Notes under the pieces: model-generated | The model's database searches: none | What the model was told of the DNA's origin: nothing | Seen by the model: the letters and a program-made list of their open reading frames with translations, nothing else | Source of the DNA: JBQTKD01 sp052389435 | GTDB lineage: Bacteria > Actinomycetota > Actinomycetes > Sporichthyales > Sporichthyaceae | Direction of reading: 5' to 3' | NCBI GenBank assembly: GCA_052389435.1 | Contig: JBQTIB010000004.1 | Location: 1-64,000, forward strand | DNA length: 64,000 nucleotides | Position numbers and translations under genes: made by a program | Part shown: in pieces, positions 41,133-50,669 of the stretch | How the letters are laid out: each line of letters begins with the position of its first letter | How positions within the stretch are numbered: the first letter of the stretch is position 1

Positions 41133-43493
41133 TCAGCGTTTGGCGCGGGGCTTGAGGTTCGCCTCGGGGCCCGCGCCGGTGGTGCGGTAGGCGTCGAAGA
41201 CCCCGGGCACGTTGCGGACGTGCTTGAGCACGTGGACGAGGTGCTTGGGGTCGGCCATCTCGAAGGTGAAACGGCTGATCGCGGTGCGGTCGCGCATCGT
41301 GGCGACCGTCGCGGACAGGATGTTCACGTGCTGGTCGGAGAGAACCCGCGTCACGTCGGCTAGCAGGCCCGAACGGTCGAGCGCCTCGACCTGGATCGCG
41401 ACCAGGAACACCGAAGACTTCGTCGGCGCCCACTCGACGTCGAGGACGCGTTCCTTCTGCCCGGTCAGCGACCCGGCGTTCGTGCAGTCCTTGCGGTGTA
41501 CCGAGACGCCGTTGCCGCGGGTGACGAAGCCGAGGATCTTGTCCCCGGGCACCGGGGTGCAGCAGCGGGCGAGTTTGACCCAGACGTCGTCGACGCCCTT
41601 GACCGTGACGCCCGGGTCGCCGTGCGGCTGGAAGCGGCTCGTGCGGGTCGGGGTGACGGTCTCGGCGACGTCCTCGGTGGTGGAGTCCGTGCCGCCGAGC
41701 GAGGCCAGCAGCCGCGAGATGACGTTCTGCGCGGACGCGTGCCGTTCGCCGACCGCGGCGTAGAGCGCGGTGATGTCCGGCAGGCGCATCTCGTGCGCGA
41801 TCGTCGTGAGCGACTCCGAGGTCAGCAGGCGCTGGATCGGCAGGCCCTGCTTGCGCATCGCGCGGGCGATTTCCTCCTTGCCCCGCTCGACGGCCTCCTC
41901 GCGGCGCTCCTTGGAGAAGAACTGCTTGATCTTGTTCCGCGCCCGGGGGCTGGCGACGAACTCCAGCCAGTCCCGGCTCGGTCCGGAGCCCGGTCCCCCG
42001 CCCTTGGCGGTGAGGATCTCGACGGCGTCGCCGTTGTTGAGCGTGGACTCCAGCGGCACGAGGCGGCCGTTGACCCGGGCGCCGATGCAACGGTGCCCGA
42101 CCTCGGTGTGCACCGCGTAGGCGAGGTCGACGGGGGTGGACTTGTCGGGCAGGCCGATGACGTCGCCGCCGGGGGTGAAGACGTAGACCTCGGCACCGGC
42201 GAGGTCGAAGCGCAGCGACTCGAGGAACTCCGCCGGGTCGGCCGTCTCCTGCTGCCAGTCCAGGAGTTGGCGCAGCCACGGCATGTCGTCGGAGACGCCC
42301 TTTTCGCCCGCGAGCGTCGGGCCGGGCACGGGTGGGCCGCCGGAGCCGTTGACCTCGGCCTTGTACTTCCAGTGCGCGGCGACGCCGTACTCGGCGCGAC
42401 GGTGCATGGAGTTGGTGCGGATCTGGATCTCCACCGGCTTGCCCTCGGGCCCGATCACGGTGGTGTGCAGCGACTGGTACAGGTTGAACTTCGGCTTGGC
42501 GATGTAGTCCTTGAACCGGCCCGGCACCGGGTTCCAGTGCTGGTGGACGACGCCGAGGGTGGCGTAGCAGTCCCGGGTGGACTCGACCAGGACGCGGATA
42601 CCGACGAGGTCGTAGATGTCGGCGATCTCGTGGCCGCGGACGATCATCTTCTGGTAGATCGAGTAGTAGTGCTTGGGACGCCCGGTGACCGCGGCCTTGA
42701 TGCGCGCGGCTCGCAGGTCCGCCCCGACGTCCTCGACGACCTTGGAGATGTACTCGTCGCGCGAGGGCGCGCGATCGGCGACCAGGCGCACGATCTCGTC
42801 GTACATCTTCGGATACAGCGTCGCGAAGGAGAGGTCCTCGAGCTCCCACTTGATGGTGTTCATGCCGAGGCGGTGCGCGAGCGGGGCGTAGATCTCGAGG
42901 GTCTCGCGGGAGATGCGGTCCTGCTTGGCCGGGGGCATGTACCGCAGGGTGCGCATGTTGTGGAGGCGGTCGGCGAGCTTGATGACCAGGACCCGGATGT
43001 CGCGGGCCATCGCGATGACCATCTTGCGGACGGTCTCGGCCTGCGCCGCGTCGCCGTAGTGGACCTTGTCCAGCTTGGTGACGCCGTCGACGAGACCGGC
43101 GATCTCCGCGCCGAAGTCCGCCGTGATCGACTCGATCGTGTAGTCGGTGTCCTCGACCGTGTCGTGCAGCAGGGCCGCGCACAGCGTCGGCGGCTCCATG
43201 CCGAGGTCGGCCAGGATGGTCGCGACGGCGAGCGGGTGGGTGATGTAGGGCTCGCCGCTGCGCCGCTTCTGCCCGCGGTGGCACTCCTCGGCGGTCTCGT
43301 AGGCCCGCTCGATCAGGCGCAGATCCGCCTTCGGGTGGGTCTGACGCACGGCGCGGTTGAGTTGTTCGAGCACCGGGTTGACGGTGCTGGGCCGCTGCCC
43401 GGCCATCCGGGCGAGCCGGGCGCGGACACGGCGGGCGGCGCCTTGGCCGGTGGGCTCGGGCGCAGCCGTACCCTCGACGACCTGGTCGGTCAT
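41133..43493 (-). CDS. relA: RelA/SpoT bifunctional (p)ppGpp synthetase/hydrolase
   Basis: 786 residues. HD hydrolase domain (residues about 60-210) with HDTVEDTDYT; synthetase domain (about 250-370) with GRPKHYYSIYQKM, DLVGIRV and YQSLHTTVIGPEGKPVEIQIRT; then TGS domain (AEVYVFTPGGDVIGLP), a CCTPVPGD zinc-finger region and a C-terminal ACT domain. It makes and destroys the alarmone ppGpp. ATG at 43493 is chosen: the preceding frame is a shadow of apt. Gene order apt-relA as in mycobacteria. Confidence 0.95.
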   Translation of the reverse strand: MTDQVVEGTAAPEPTGQGAARRVRARLARMAGQRPSTVNPVLEQLNRAVRQTHPKADLRLIERAYETAEECHRGQKRRSGEPYITHPLAVATILADLGMEPPTLCAALLHDTVEDTDYTIESITADFGAEIAGLVDGVTKLDKVHYGDAAQAETVRKMVIAMARDIRVLVIKLADRLHNMRTLRYMPPAKQDRISRETLEIYAPLAHRLGMNTIKWELEDLSFATLYPKMYDEIVRLVADRAPSRDEYISKVVEDVGADLRAARIKAAVTGRPKHYYSIYQKMIVRGHEIADIYDLVGIRVLVESTRDCYATLGVVHQHWNPVPGRFKDYIAKPKFNLYQSLHTTVIGPEGKPVEIQIRTNSMHRRAEYGVAAHWKYKAEVNGSGGPPVPGPTLAGEKGVSDDMPWLRQLLDWQQETADPAEFLESLRFDLAGAEVYVFTPGGDVIGLPDKSTPVDLAYAVHTEVGHRCIGARVNGRLVPLESTLNNGDAVEILTAKGGGPGSGPSRDWLEFVASPRARNKIKQFFSKERREEAVERGKEEIARAMRKQGLPIQRLLTSESLTTIAHEMRLPDITALYAAVGERHASAQNVISRLLASLGGTDSTTEDVAETVTPTRTSRFQPHGDPGVTVKGVDDVWVKLARCCTPVPGDKILGFVTRGNGVSVHRKDCTNAGSLTGQKERVLDVEWAPTKSSVFLVAIQVEALDRSGLLADVTRVLSDQHVNILSATVATMRDRTAISRFTFEMADPKHLVHVLKHVRNVPGVFDAYRTTGAGPEANLKPRAKR

Positions 43494-43549
43494 CGGGTCA
43501 AGCCGGCGTCGGCGCGCATGACCGTCATGGTAGCCGGCCCCCGAATGCG

Positions 43550-44068
43550 CTAGGAGGAAAGCAGCGCACGGACCGGAAGCGGCTCGAGGTTCGCCCGGCC
43601 CGGCAGCCCGGCGATCTCCAGCAGGACGGCCGCGGCGACGGGCTCGGCGCCGGCCGCGCGGACCAGCTCCGCCGCGGCGGCGAGGGTGCCGCCGGTGGCC
43701 AGGACGTCGTCGAGGAGCAGAACCCGCTGGCCGGGCGAGAGCGCGTCGAGGTGCATGTGCAGGACCGCTTCGCCGTATTCGAGGGCGTAGGCGACGGAGC
43801 GGGTCGCGAAGGGCAGCTTGCCGGGCTTGCGCACCGGGACGAAGCCGACCCCCAGCGCCAGGGCCACCGGGGCCCCGAGGATGAACCCTCGGGCCTCGAC
43901 CGCGACCACCGCGTCCACCGTCAGGTCCCGGCAGACCTCGGCGAGCTCGGCGCACAGCGCGGCGAAGGCCGCTCCGTCGCCGAGCACCGGTGCGATGTCC
44001 CGGAACAGGATCCCCGGACTCGGGAAGTCCGGGACGTCCCGAACCAGATCGCGCCAGTTCGCCGTCAC
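43550..44068 (-). CDS. apt: Adenine phosphoribosyltransferase
   Basis: 172 residues; salvages adenine to AMP using PRPP. PRPP-binding motif VLLLDDVLATGGTLAAAAELV, FPSPGILFRDIAPVL near the start and VEARGFILGAPVA. GTG at 44068 directly follows the secF stop. Normal length. Confidence 0.93.
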   Translation of the reverse strand: MTANWRDLVRDVPDFPSPGILFRDIAPVLGDGAAFAALCAELAEVCRDLTVDAVVAVEARGFILGAPVALALGVGFVPVRKPGKLPFATRSVAYALEYGEAVLHMHLDALSPGQRVLLLDDVLATGGTLAAAAELVRAAGAEPVAAAVLLEIAGLPGRANLEPLPVRALLSS

Positions 44069-45202
44069 CTAGATCTGGGGCCCCTTGCGCTGGCGGTCTT
44101 CGCGGGAACCGCCCTTCTTCGGCTGCACCCGCTCCCCCGGCGACGCCGCACGCGGCGCCTCGGCACGGGCCGCGCTCGCCTTGGCGAACTCGACCTGCCC
44201 GTCGTCCGCGGCAGCCGAGTCCTCGCTCTTGCGGGCCTCGGAGGTCTGGCGAGCCGCCACGCGCTTGTTGTGCGCCTGCGTCTCCGGGTCGCGCTCGCTG
44301 AGGGTCACCACCACGGGAACCGCCAGACACATCGAGGAGTAGGAGCCGACGGCCATGCCGATGAACAGCACGAGCGCGAGGTCCTTGAGCACACCGGCCC
44401 CGAGCAGACCCGCACCCACGAACAGCAGCGCGGCGACGGGCAGCAGACCGATGACGCTGGTGTTGATGGACCGGACCAGGGTCTGGTTGACCGCGAGGTT
44501 GCACGCGTCGGCGTAGGTCTGGCGGCTACTCGAGCGCAGGTTGGCGGTGTTCTCGCGGACCTTGTCGAAGACCACGACCGTGTCGTAGATCGAATAGCCC
44601 AAAATCGTGAGCAGGCCGATCACGGTCGCGGGCGTGACTTGGAATCCGACGATCGCGTAGATGCCGATCGTGGCCACGACGTCGTGCAGCAGCGCAACCA
44701 TCGCGCCCACGGCCAGGCGCCACTCGAAGACGATCACGAGGTAGAACGCGAGCAGGACCAGGAAGATGATCAAACTCTGGACGGCCTTGTTGGTGACGTC
44801 GCCACCCCAACTCGGTCCGACGACCTGGGTGGTGATCTCCTCGGCCGGGATGCCGAGTTCCTTGGCCATCGCCTGCCGGATCTCGTTGGCCTTCGCCGGG
44901 GTGAGTTCTTCGGTCTCGGCGCGGACGCCGTCGGTGCCCACCTTCTGCACCGTGGGACCTTCGACTCCCGCACCCTCGAGAACCTTGCGCACCTCCGGCA
45001 CCGAGATTCCGCCGCCGCGGGCCTCGAAGACGGCGCCGCCCTCGAACTCGACACCGAGGTCGAGTCCCCGCGTCGCCACGCCGGCGGCGGAGACGATGAT
45101 CAGGATGAGGCTGAAGGCGTAGAGGCGGCGGCGCAGGCGAACGAAGGGGATGGACTTCTTCCCCGTCTGCAGCGCGTGGCCGAGATCGGCAATCCGGGAC
45201 AC
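44069..45202 (-). CDS. secF: Protein translocase subunit SecF
   Basis: 377 residues, six membrane segments. First helix (RRRLYAFSLILIIVSAAGVATRGLDLGVEFEGGAVFEA), periplasmic domain P1, then VFEWRLAVGAMVALLHDVVATIGIYA, VIGLLTILGYSIYDTVVVFDKVREN and RSINTSVIGLLPVAAL, which are the SecF signatures. The cytosolic C-tail is long and Lys/Arg/Glu-rich (about 60 residues). With SecD it uses the proton gradient to finish export. GTG start three bases after secD stop. Confidence 0.95.
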   Translation of the reverse strand: MSRIADLGHALQTGKKSIPFVRLRRRLYAFSLILIIVSAAGVATRGLDLGVEFEGGAVFEARGGGISVPEVRKVLEGAGVEGPTVQKVGTDGVRAETEELTPAKANEIRQAMAKELGIPAEEITTQVVGPSWGGDVTNKAVQSLIIFLVLLAFYLVIVFEWRLAVGAMVALLHDVVATIGIYAIVGFQVTPATVIGLLTILGYSIYDTVVVFDKVRENTANLRSSSRQTYADACNLAVNQTLVRSINTSVIGLLPVAALLFVGAGLLGAGVLKDLALVLFIGMAVGSYSSMCLAVPVVVTLSERDPETQAHNKRVAARQTSEARKSEDSAAADDGQVEFAKASAARAEAPRAASPGERVQPKKGGSREDRQRKGPQI

Positions 45203-45205
45203 GGG

Positions 45206-46981
45206 TCACGCCTCCTTGATCTGGGACGGCTGAGGAAGGACGCCTCGGCGGACCCCCAGGTTTTCGGCACTCACACCGGACCACTTTCCACCGCGGGCGA
45301 AGTACGGGATCCGCATGATCAGGGTCACGGTGGGCTTGGTGAACATGCCGATCACCATCACGTCGATGATCGTGGCCACGCCCAGGGTGAAGGCGAAGCC
45401 CTTCACGTCGGCAACCGAGAAGTAGTACAGGACGCCGGCCGCGAGCAGCGACACGAAGTTCGCCGTGATGATGGTCCGCCAGGCCCGTTTCCAGCCGTAC
45501 TCCACCGCCGCCCGGGGCGTTCGTCCGTCGCGGATCTCGTCTCGCATGCGTTCGAAGAACACGACGAAGGAGTCCGCGGTGATGCCGATGGCGACGATCA
45601 GGCCCGCCACGCCGGCGATGGAGAGCCGGTAGCCGATCGCCTCGCCGAGCAGGCAGACGGACATGTAGGACAACGCAGCCGCGACGACGAGGCCGGTCAG
45701 TGCCGCAAGGCCCAGACCGCGGTAGAAGGCAACGCCGTAGAACAGGACCAGGATCACGCCGAGGGCACCCGCGACAAGGCCCGCCGAGAGTTGGTCGTCG
45801 CCCAGGGTGGCCGACACGGTCTCGACCTTGCTCTGGGTGAAGGCCAGCGGCAGCGCGCCGTACTTCAGGACGTTGGCGAGGTCGGAGGCCTCTTCCTGGT
45901 CGAACCCGCCGGTGATCTGCGCGCTCCCGGACGGGATCTCCTCGTTGACGGTCGGCGCGGACTGCACGACGCCGTCGAGGGTGATCGCGAGCTGGTTGTA
46001 CGGGATCGGCTGCCCCGCGAGCGCCTTGGTGATCGCCGCGAAGTCCTTGGTGCCGTCGCCGTTGAAGCTGAGGTTGACCTGCCAGGCGCCGACGCTCGCC
46101 GTTCCGCCGGGCAGACCCGCCTCGGCGTCGGTGACCTGCGTGCCCTGTACGGCGCTGGGGCCGAGGAGGAACTTGCCGGTGTTGTCGCGGTCGCACGCGG
46201 TCACGTAGGCGGAGGCCGGCTTGGTGTCGCCGATCCGGCTCTGGTCCGGCTTGGTGCAGTCGAGGGCGAAGAACGCCTGGAGCGTCTCCTTGGGCACCTT
46301 GGACAGCGGGTTGGCGGCCGCCGGCTCGTCGGCGTCGGGCTTGGCGGACGCACTCGCGGAGGGCTTGGCGGACGCGGACGGCTTCGGCGAGGCCGAGCCG
46401 CTCGCCGACGGAGCCGGGCTCGGGTCGGCGGCCAGGGCCGCAGTGACGGGACGTTCCTGGTCCTTGGCGCCGTCGGCTGGCTCCTCGGTCCCGCCGAGGC
46501 CTTCGAGGCCGGGAATCTGGCCGGGTTCGGCCGCGTCGCCGGTCGTCGGAGCCGGGCCGGCCGCCTGGATCACGGGGCGGAAGCGCAGCAGCGCCGTCTG
46601 GCCGACCTGGGCCGCGACGTCGCCGCTGTTGTTGCCCGGGACGGACACGACGATGTTGTCCGAGCCGAGGGTCGTGACCTCGGCCTCGGAGACGCCGAAG
46701 CCGTTGACGCGCTGGCGGATGATCGCCACCGCCTGCTTCATGTTCTCCGAGGTGAGCTTGCCGCCGACGCCGCCTTCTTCCTCGGGCAGCGGCTTGGCCG
46801 TCAGCGTGACCGACGTACCGCCGTCGAGGTCGATGGCCAGTTTGGGCGTGGTGGCTCCGGTCCCGGCCATGGCGGCACCGCCGGCGAGGATCACCGCGAA
46901 CAGCAGCAGCAACATCCGCCCAGGCGGGAGGCCGCCGCCCGGTCGTCGCTGCTTCTTGCTCTTGCCCTTGCTCTTGGCCAC
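45206..46981 (-). CDS. secD: Protein translocase subunit SecD
   Basis: 591 residues. Basic start (KSKGKSKKQRRPGG), first helix, KLAIDLDGGTSVTLTA (SecD D1), a large periplasmic domain, then five helices with GLVAGALGVILVLFYGVAFYRG, AGVAGLIVAIGITADSFVVFFERMRDEIRDG. Between residues about 150 and 220 there is an unusual Ala/Pro/Ser-rich, low-complexity insertion (PSPAPSASGSASPKPSAS...), absent from E. coli SecD but frequent in actinobacteria. GTG start. Confidence 0.95.
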   Translation of the reverse strand: MAKSKGKSKKQRRPGGGLPPGRMLLLLFAVILAGGAAMAGTGATTPKLAIDLDGGTSVTLTAKPLPEEEGGVGGKLTSENMKQAVAIIRQRVNGFGVSEAEVTTLGSDNIVVSVPGNNSGDVAAQVGQTALLRFRPVIQAAGPAPTTGDAAEPGQIPGLEGLGGTEEPADGAKDQERPVTAALAADPSPAPSASGSASPKPSASAKPSASASAKPDADEPAAANPLSKVPKETLQAFFALDCTKPDQSRIGDTKPASAYVTACDRDNTGKFLLGPSAVQGTQVTDAEAGLPGGTASVGAWQVNLSFNGDGTKDFAAITKALAGQPIPYNQLAITLDGVVQSAPTVNEEIPSGSAQITGGFDQEEASDLANVLKYGALPLAFTQSKVETVSATLGDDQLSAGLVAGALGVILVLFYGVAFYRGLGLAALTGLVVAAALSYMSVCLLGEAIGYRLSIAGVAGLIVAIGITADSFVVFFERMRDEIRDGRTPRAAVEYGWKRAWRTIITANFVSLLAAGVLYYFSVADVKGFAFTLGVATIIDVMVIGMFTKPTVTLIMRIPYFARGGKWSGVSAENLGVRRGVLPQPSQIKEA

Positions 46982-47044
46982 CTTCTCGCCTTCCTGGTAC
47001 CGCGTTGTGCCCCCGTGCCGTGGGGCACGCGGTCGGTGCTGGCT

Positions 47045-47389
47045 CTACAGCTTCTTGCTCGACGGTCCGTCGCCGTCCTGCGGACCGTCCGCGACCTCGT
47101 CGCGAGCACCGCCGGTGGCTTCCTTGTCGCCGTCCTTCGGCACAGTGATCTTGCCGACTGCACCGATGGCGAAGCGCACGACCACGCCGGGCGAGATCTC
47201 AATGTGAAAATCGGTATCGGTCGCCTCGGTCACGACACCGAACATGCCGGCGGTCGTCATCACCTCGGCACCAGGCTTCAAATTCGCCTTGATGTCGTCC
47301 GCACGGCGCTTGCGATTGCGCGCCGGAGCGATGATCAGCAGGTAGATGGCGGCGACAAGCACGCCAAAGAGCACAAGGTTCGGGTCCAC
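47045..47389 (-). CDS. yajC: Preprotein translocase subunit YajC
   Basis: 114 residues. One N-terminal membrane helix (LVLFGVLVAAIYLLIIAPARNRK) then the cytosolic YajC domain (LKPGAEVMTTAGMFGVVTEATDTDFHIEISPGVVVRFAIGAVGKI) and a charged tail. It joins SecDF in the auxiliary translocon complex. GTG start. Stands 63 bases upstream of secD on the same strand. Confidence 0.92.
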   Translation of the reverse strand: MDPNLVLFGVLVAAIYLLIIAPARNRKRRADDIKANLKPGAEVMTTAGMFGVVTEATDTDFHIEISPGVVVRFAIGAVGKITVPKDGDKEATGGARDEVADGPQDGDGPSSKKL

Positions 47390-47401
47390 AAATTGCGGAG
47401 T

Positions 47402-48493
47402 CTACGCGTCCGGGAGCGCGCGGGATTCCGCGCACTCGGGCGTGTCGAACAATCCGCCCTGCGGGTAGCCCCCAGCCCCCATCGGGGGGGCCAGCCCGAG
47501 GTGCATCCAGGCGGCCGCGGTGGCCACCCGTCCGCGGGGCGTCCGAGCGAGCAGACCGGCCCGGACCAGGAACGGTTCGGCGACCTCTTCGACGGTCTCG
47601 GTCTCTTCGCCGACGGCCACCGCAAGGGTGGACAGACCCACCGGACCGCCGCCGAACTTGCGGATCAGGGCGTCCAACACGGCGCGGTCGAGCCGGTCCA
47701 GGCCGATCGGGTCGACCTCGTAGAGGCTCAGGGCGGCGTTCGCGATCGGTGCGGTGACGACGCCGTCCGCGCGCACCTGCGCGTAGTCCCGCACCCGGCG
47801 CAGCAGGCGGTTGGCGATACGGGGCGTGCCGCGCGATCTGCCGGCGATCTCGTGCCCGGCGCCCCCGAGGAGCCGCACGCCCAGCAGGCCCGCCGAACGG
47901 GTCAGGACCTGCTCGAGTTCGGTGGCCGCGTAGAAGTCCATGTGCGCGGTGAAGCCGAAGCGGTCCCGCAGCGGGCCGGGCAGCAGCCCTGCCCTGGTGG
48001 TGGCCCCGACCAGGGTGAAGGGCGGGATCTCCAGCGGAATCGCGGTGGCGCCGGCGCCCTTGCCGACGATGACGTCGACCCGAAAGTCCTCCATCGCCAT
48101 GTACAGCATCTCTTCGGCGGGGCGGGCCATGCGGTGGATCTCGTCGAGGAAGAGGACCTCGCCCTCCTGCAGCGAGGACAGCAGAGCCGCCAGGTCCCCG
48201 GCGTGGGTGATGGCCGGGCCGCTGGTGATGCGCAGCGGGGCCTGCAGTTCCGCGGCGACGATCATCGCGAGCGTCGTCTTGCCCAGCCCCGGCGGACCGG
48301 ACAGCAGGATGTGGTCCGGCGGACGTTGGCGCAGCCGGGCTGCGTCGAGGACCAGGGCGAGCTGCTCCCGCACCCGGTGCTGGCCGATGAACTCGCCCAG
48401 GTGCTTCGGGCGCAGCGCAGCCTCGATCTCGTGCTCCTCGAGCGCCGCGGTGGCCGCCACCAGGCTTTCCGGGCCGTCCTGGGCGGGGATCAC
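47402..48493 (-). CDS. ruvB: Holliday junction branch-migration ATPase RuvB
   Basis: 363 residues. Walker A SGPPGLGKTTLA, Walker B VLFLDEIHRM, sensor 1 GATTRAGLL and the arginine finger region LRDRFGFTAHMDFY, followed by the RuvB winged-helix part (PRIANRLLRRVRDYAQVRADG). GTG at 48493 overlaps the ruvA stop (GTGA). Hexameric motor that moves junctions with RuvA. Confidence 0.96.
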   Translation of the reverse strand: MIPAQDGPESLVAATAALEEHEIEAALRPKHLGEFIGQHRVREQLALVLDAARLRQRPPDHILLSGPPGLGKTTLAMIVAAELQAPLRITSGPAITHAGDLAALLSSLQEGEVLFLDEIHRMARPAEEMLYMAMEDFRVDVIVGKGAGATAIPLEIPPFTLVGATTRAGLLPGPLRDRFGFTAHMDFYAATELEQVLTRSAGLLGVRLLGGAGHEIAGRSRGTPRIANRLLRRVRDYAQVRADGVVTAPIANAALSLYEVDPIGLDRLDRAVLDALIRKFGGGPVGLSTLAVAVGEETETVEEVAEPFLVRAGLLARTPRGRVATAAAWMHLGLAPPMGAGGYPQGGLFDTPECAESRALPDA

Positions 48494-49098
48494 GTGGACT
48501 TCCCGAGGGTGCGCAGGGCCAGACGTAGAAGTTCGGGCACCTCGGCCTCCTCTCCGGTCTGGGCGGCGACCGCCTCCCACGCGGTCTCGGCGTCGCGGGC
48601 GGACCACCCGAGGTTGACCAGGGCGCCGTGGACCTGGGCGCGGCGCTCGTCCTCGGCGGAGGCGGGCTGGGCGGGAACGAGGCTCAACCCGCCGCGCGGC
48701 GGTCCGATCCGGTCCCGCAGCTCCAGGACCATGCGCTCGGCGCCCTTCTTGCCGATGCCCGGAACCTTGCACAGCGTGGCGAGGTCGTCGACGGCGACGG
48801 CTGCGCGCAGGCGATCGGGCTCGAGGACCGCGAGGACCGCCTGCGCGGTGCGCGGGCCGATGCCGGTGATGCCGACCAGGATGTCGAACACCGCTCGCTC
48901 GTCGGCGTCGGCGAACCCGTAGAGGGTCAGCGAGTCCTCGCGCACGACGAGGGCGCTGGGCATGGTGGCCTTCTCGCCCAGGCGCAGTCCCGCCAGGGTC
49001 GCCGGCGTGCACTTCAGGCTCAGGCCGATTCCGCCCACCTCGATCACCACGGCGTCGAGGCCGACCTCGGCGACACGGCCGGACACGAACGAGATCAT
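48490..49098 (-). CDS. ruvA: Holliday junction-binding protein RuvA
   Basis: 202 residues. N-terminal OB domain (MISFVSGRVAEVGLDAVVIEVGGIGL), two helix-hairpin-helix motifs (LVGITGIGPRTAQAVL, LCKVPGIGKKGAERMVLEL) and the C-terminal domain III that contacts RuvB. ATG overlaps the ruvC stop (ATGA). Confidence 0.95.
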   Translation of the reverse strand: MISFVSGRVAEVGLDAVVIEVGGIGLSLKCTPATLAGLRLGEKATMPSALVVREDSLTLYGFADADERAVFDILVGITGIGPRTAQAVLAVLEPDRLRAAVAVDDLATLCKVPGIGKKGAERMVLELRDRIGPPRGGLSLVPAQPASAEDERRAQVHGALVNLGWSARDAETAWEAVAAQTGEEAEVPELLRLALRTLGKST

Positions 49099-49622
49099 CG
49101 GTTGCCCCCCGGGCGTTGGGCCGCGACCGCGGCCGCTAGGCGGTTGTTCTGGGCGCCGCGCCACACGTGGCAGATGGCGAGCGCGAGCGCGTCGGCGGCG
49201 TCGGCGGGCTTGGGCATCTCGGACAGGCGCAGGATCCGGGTGACCATGGCGCCCACCTGGGCCTTGTCCGCCCGTCCGTTGCCGGTGACGGCGGCCTTCA
49301 CCTCGCTGGGGGTGTGCAGCGCGACGGGGATGCCGACGCGGGCGGCACACACGATGGCGACCGCGCTCGCCTGGGCGGTGCCCATGACCGTGCGGACGTT
49401 GTGCTGGCTGAACACCCGCTCGACCGCAACGGCGTCGGGGCGGTACTCGGCGATCAGCGCCTCGATGTCCCGCTCGACCGCCAGCAGGCGCAGCGCGAGG
49501 TCCAGGCCCGGGTCGGTGCGCACGACGGTGACGGCGATCAGCGACGCCGGCCGGCCCGGCGTGCCCTCGACGACGCCGATCCCGCACCGGGTCAGGCCGG
49601 GGTCCACCCCGAGCACCCGCAC
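49095..49622 (-). CDS. ruvC: Crossover junction endodeoxyribonuclease RuvC
   Basis: 175 residues. VRVLGVDPGLTRCGIGVVEG (first Asp), VAVERVFSQHNVRTVMGTAQA (Glu), then ADAADALALAICH (last acidic pair). The GTG at 49622 is chosen over the open frame to 49646 because GGAGG precedes it by 7 bases and the protein begins directly at the conserved strand. ATGA overlap with ruvA. Confidence 0.94.
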   Translation of the reverse strand: MRVLGVDPGLTRCGIGVVEGTPGRPASLIAVTVVRTDPGLDLALRLLAVERDIEALIAEYRPDAVAVERVFSQHNVRTVMGTAQASAVAIVCAARVGIPVALHTPSEVKAAVTGNGRADKAQVGAMVTRILRLSEMPKPADAADALALAICHVWRGAQNNRLAAAVAAQRPGGNR

Positions 49623-49763
49623 TGTGGCGCCTCCAAGTCCGAACAAGTGTTCGGACCAGGCTATGCGTCGCGACCGACAGTTTCGGCGCGCGACACCCCG
49701 TCTCTGCGGGTTTGCCGTTCCGGGGCCGCGGCCGGGGTGGATCCGGAGGTGCGGCGCGAGGCC

Positions 49764-50414
49764 CTAGAGGGCCTTGCAGGTCCCGGAGGAGTTGAAGGCC
49801 TCGCGGAAGTCGCTTCCTGCGTCGAACCAGTCGAGCTTGAGCAGGGCCGCGGACAGTTCGGCCTCGGATTCCACGAGCAGCGTGCGGGCGAGCCCGGTGA
49901 AGTTGCGGTCGGTGCTGCGAAGCGCGGCGATCTGCGGGCGGTAGCGGTAGTTGGTCTGCTGGGCGTCCTCCAGTGCCGCACGCACCTTCTTCGCGAGGCG
50001 CTCGCCGTTGGAGACGTCCGGCACGCCCCACGCGGCGGTGGCGGCCAAAGTCTTGTCCAGGGCGGCGTCGACGTCGTCGACGTAGGCGAGCATCGCCTTC
50101 TTGGCCTTGTGCGGCGTGCCGTAGAGCCCTTCGCGACGCTCGGCCCGCGCCTGCTGGTAGCTGGCACCGAAACGCTCGAGACCGGTGCACAGGTCGTCGG
50201 CGTAGGCGTCCACCCGCACCCGCAGCGAGGTGGCCGAGATCGGCGCCGAACCGGCCTGGGCCAGGCTCACCCGCCCCGGCTCGGCCGGGCTGTCGTCGGA
50301 GGCGGCGACGGGCTGTGCCGGCCCCGCGCCCGCGAACAGATCGCCGGGCGCGGAGCACCCGCCGAGCAGGCCAACCGCCGTCAGTACTCCAGGCACGAGA
50401 AGCCGAGCACGCAT
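49764..50414 (-). CDS. Lipoprotein of unknown function
   Basis: 216 residues. Lipobox LLGGCSAPG puts the acylated Cys at about residue 20, so the mature protein is anchored outside the membrane. A polar linker is followed by an all-helical domain (VDAYADDLCTGLERFGASYQQARAER, YVDDVDAALDKTLAAT, RLAKKVRAALEDAQQ). The last cysteine (SSGTCKAL) may bond with Cys in DDLCTGL. No family recognised. It is on the same strand between yebC and ruvC, where other actinobacteria often carry different genes. Confidence 0.8.
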   Translation of the reverse strand: MRARLLVPGVLTAVGLLGGCSAPGDLFAGAGPAQPVAASDDSPAEPGRVSLAQAGSAPISATSLRVRVDAYADDLCTGLERFGASYQQARAERREGLYGTPHKAKKAMLAYVDDVDAALDKTLAATAAWGVPDVSNGERLAKKVRAALEDAQQTNYRYRPQIAALRSTDRNFTGLARTLLVESEAELSAALLKLDWFDAGSDFREAFNSSGTCKAL

Positions 50415-50581
50415 GGTGTCCCCCCATGGACGATGCGAAAACAGTGATCACGACGCTAGACGCACACGTCCCAAACGCACCACACGCATCAGACCCCAAC
50501 AGGGTCAAACCATCCGAAAGACCACGTCTCCCGCTCGCGCCCGCCGCCCCGCCGCCGCCCTGCCGCCTCCCCGCCCCGCCC

Positions 50582-50661
50582 GCTTCACTCGTCGGCGTAG
50601 CGCCTCACCCGTCGAGGATCGCGTCCCGGCGCGAGTGAAGTGGCACGGCGACGAGTGAAGC
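50582..50661. repeat. Inverted repeat downstream of yebC
   Basis: GCTTCACTCGTCG (50582-50594) and CGACGAGTGAAGC (50649-50661) are perfect 13-base arms, 54 bases apart. A further GAGTGAAG occurs at 50632-50640 and a related CCTCACCCGTCG at 50603-50614, so the element contains more than one alternative stem. It lies in the 255-base gap between yebC and the lipoprotein gene and could terminate yebC transcription. Confidence 0.6.
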
Positions 50662-50669
50662 CGCGGGGT

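Noticed and set aside
43751..48922. A very long open frame on the plus strand, antisense to relA-ruvC region genes
   Set aside because: It is the GC-rich complement of apt, secF, secD, yajC, ruvB and ruvA, which are all certain. Its protein is His/Arg/Asp-rich with no family signature.
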